The notes under the pieces were generated by a model that was not told the origin of the DNA, searched no databases, and saw only the letters and a list, made by a program, of their open reading frames with translations. This document shows positions 20,989-21,102 of a DNA stretch of 21,102 nt, piece after piece. The DNA comes from Chromera velia (taxonomy: Eukaryota; Sar; Chromeraceae), in NCBI GenBank assembly GCA_018398765.1, contig JAHBMJ010002236.1, positions 1 through 21,102 of the forward strand, in the 5' to 3' direction. The position numbers were made by a program, and so were the translations under genes. How positions within the stretch are numbered: position 1 is the first letter of the stretch; each line of letters starts with the position of its first letter.

Positions 20989-21102
20989 AGAAAGACAAAA
21001 AAGAGGGAAAAGAGAAAGAAAAACGAGAAAAGAGAAGATCAAATCAAGCCAAGATGGAAGGGAACGCTCACAAAGGAAGAAGAGGAGAGGTATCTCTAAG
21101 AG
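20287..21102 (+). mobile_element. LINE-type non-LTR retrotransposon remnant
   Basis: The endonuclease domain described in the next entry is followed by a Lys/Glu/Arg-rich linker with stops at 20986 (TGA) and 21097 (TAA). A reverse transcriptase would be expected past the window edge. The left boundary is where endonuclease homology meets the AT-rich spacer, around 20290-20310; it looks 5'-truncated. Confidence 0.7.

Overview
The window is eukaryotic nuclear DNA from a protist-like or algal genome. Evidence for this is GT-AG introns of about 300-420 bp, a Ty3/gypsy chromovirus whose primer-binding site matches eukaryotic initiator tRNA-Met, a LINE-type endonuclease remnant, long microsatellites, and a host protein rich in Ser and Pro tracts. 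A chromerid or other alveolate or algal host would fit the style, but this is an impression and no marker gene proves it.

Layout: (1) 1-5781 is a Ty3/gypsy LTR retrotransposon on the + strand. Its 5' LTR is cut by the window edge, and a complete 344-bp 3' LTR lies at 5438-5781. The gag-protease-RT-RNase H part stays in one frame for about 3.4 kb but carries eight in-frame stops. The integrase-chromodomain part (about 3.80-5.34 kb) is fully open in another frame. (2) 5782-8123 is repeat-rich and has no convincing gene: a (CT)n/(GT)n microsatellite directly against the LTR, a degenerate 61-bp minisatellite, pyrimidine tracts, a GTGA-type repeat, and a dispersed ~65-bp repeat built round TTTCCGGGGCC. 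(3) 8168-8974 is a single-exon gene for a six-TM membrane protein with a TATA box. (4) 8975-10640 is mostly non-coding: a weak small ORF, a candidate solo LTR (9660-9907) and hairpins. (5) 10642-19926 is the main gene, assembled here as six exons joined by five introns with matching phases. It encodes about 2,496 aa: a basic N-terminus, Ser tracts, PPPP[AS]WA repeats and helical segments, with no family I recognise. (6) 19927-20286 is AT-rich DNA with polyadenylation signals. (7) 20287 to the end is a 5'-truncated, broken LINE endonuclease domain running off the window.

There is no sign that the two host genes work together. They are separate transcription units between mobile and simple repeats. 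The most novel item is the large multi-exon protein. The most unusual mobile-element features are the non-canonical LTR ends (CGTAA...TTACG), the one-frame pattern of TAA/TAG stops set against an intact integrase-chromodomain, and a protease whose active-site triplet reads D-P-G.
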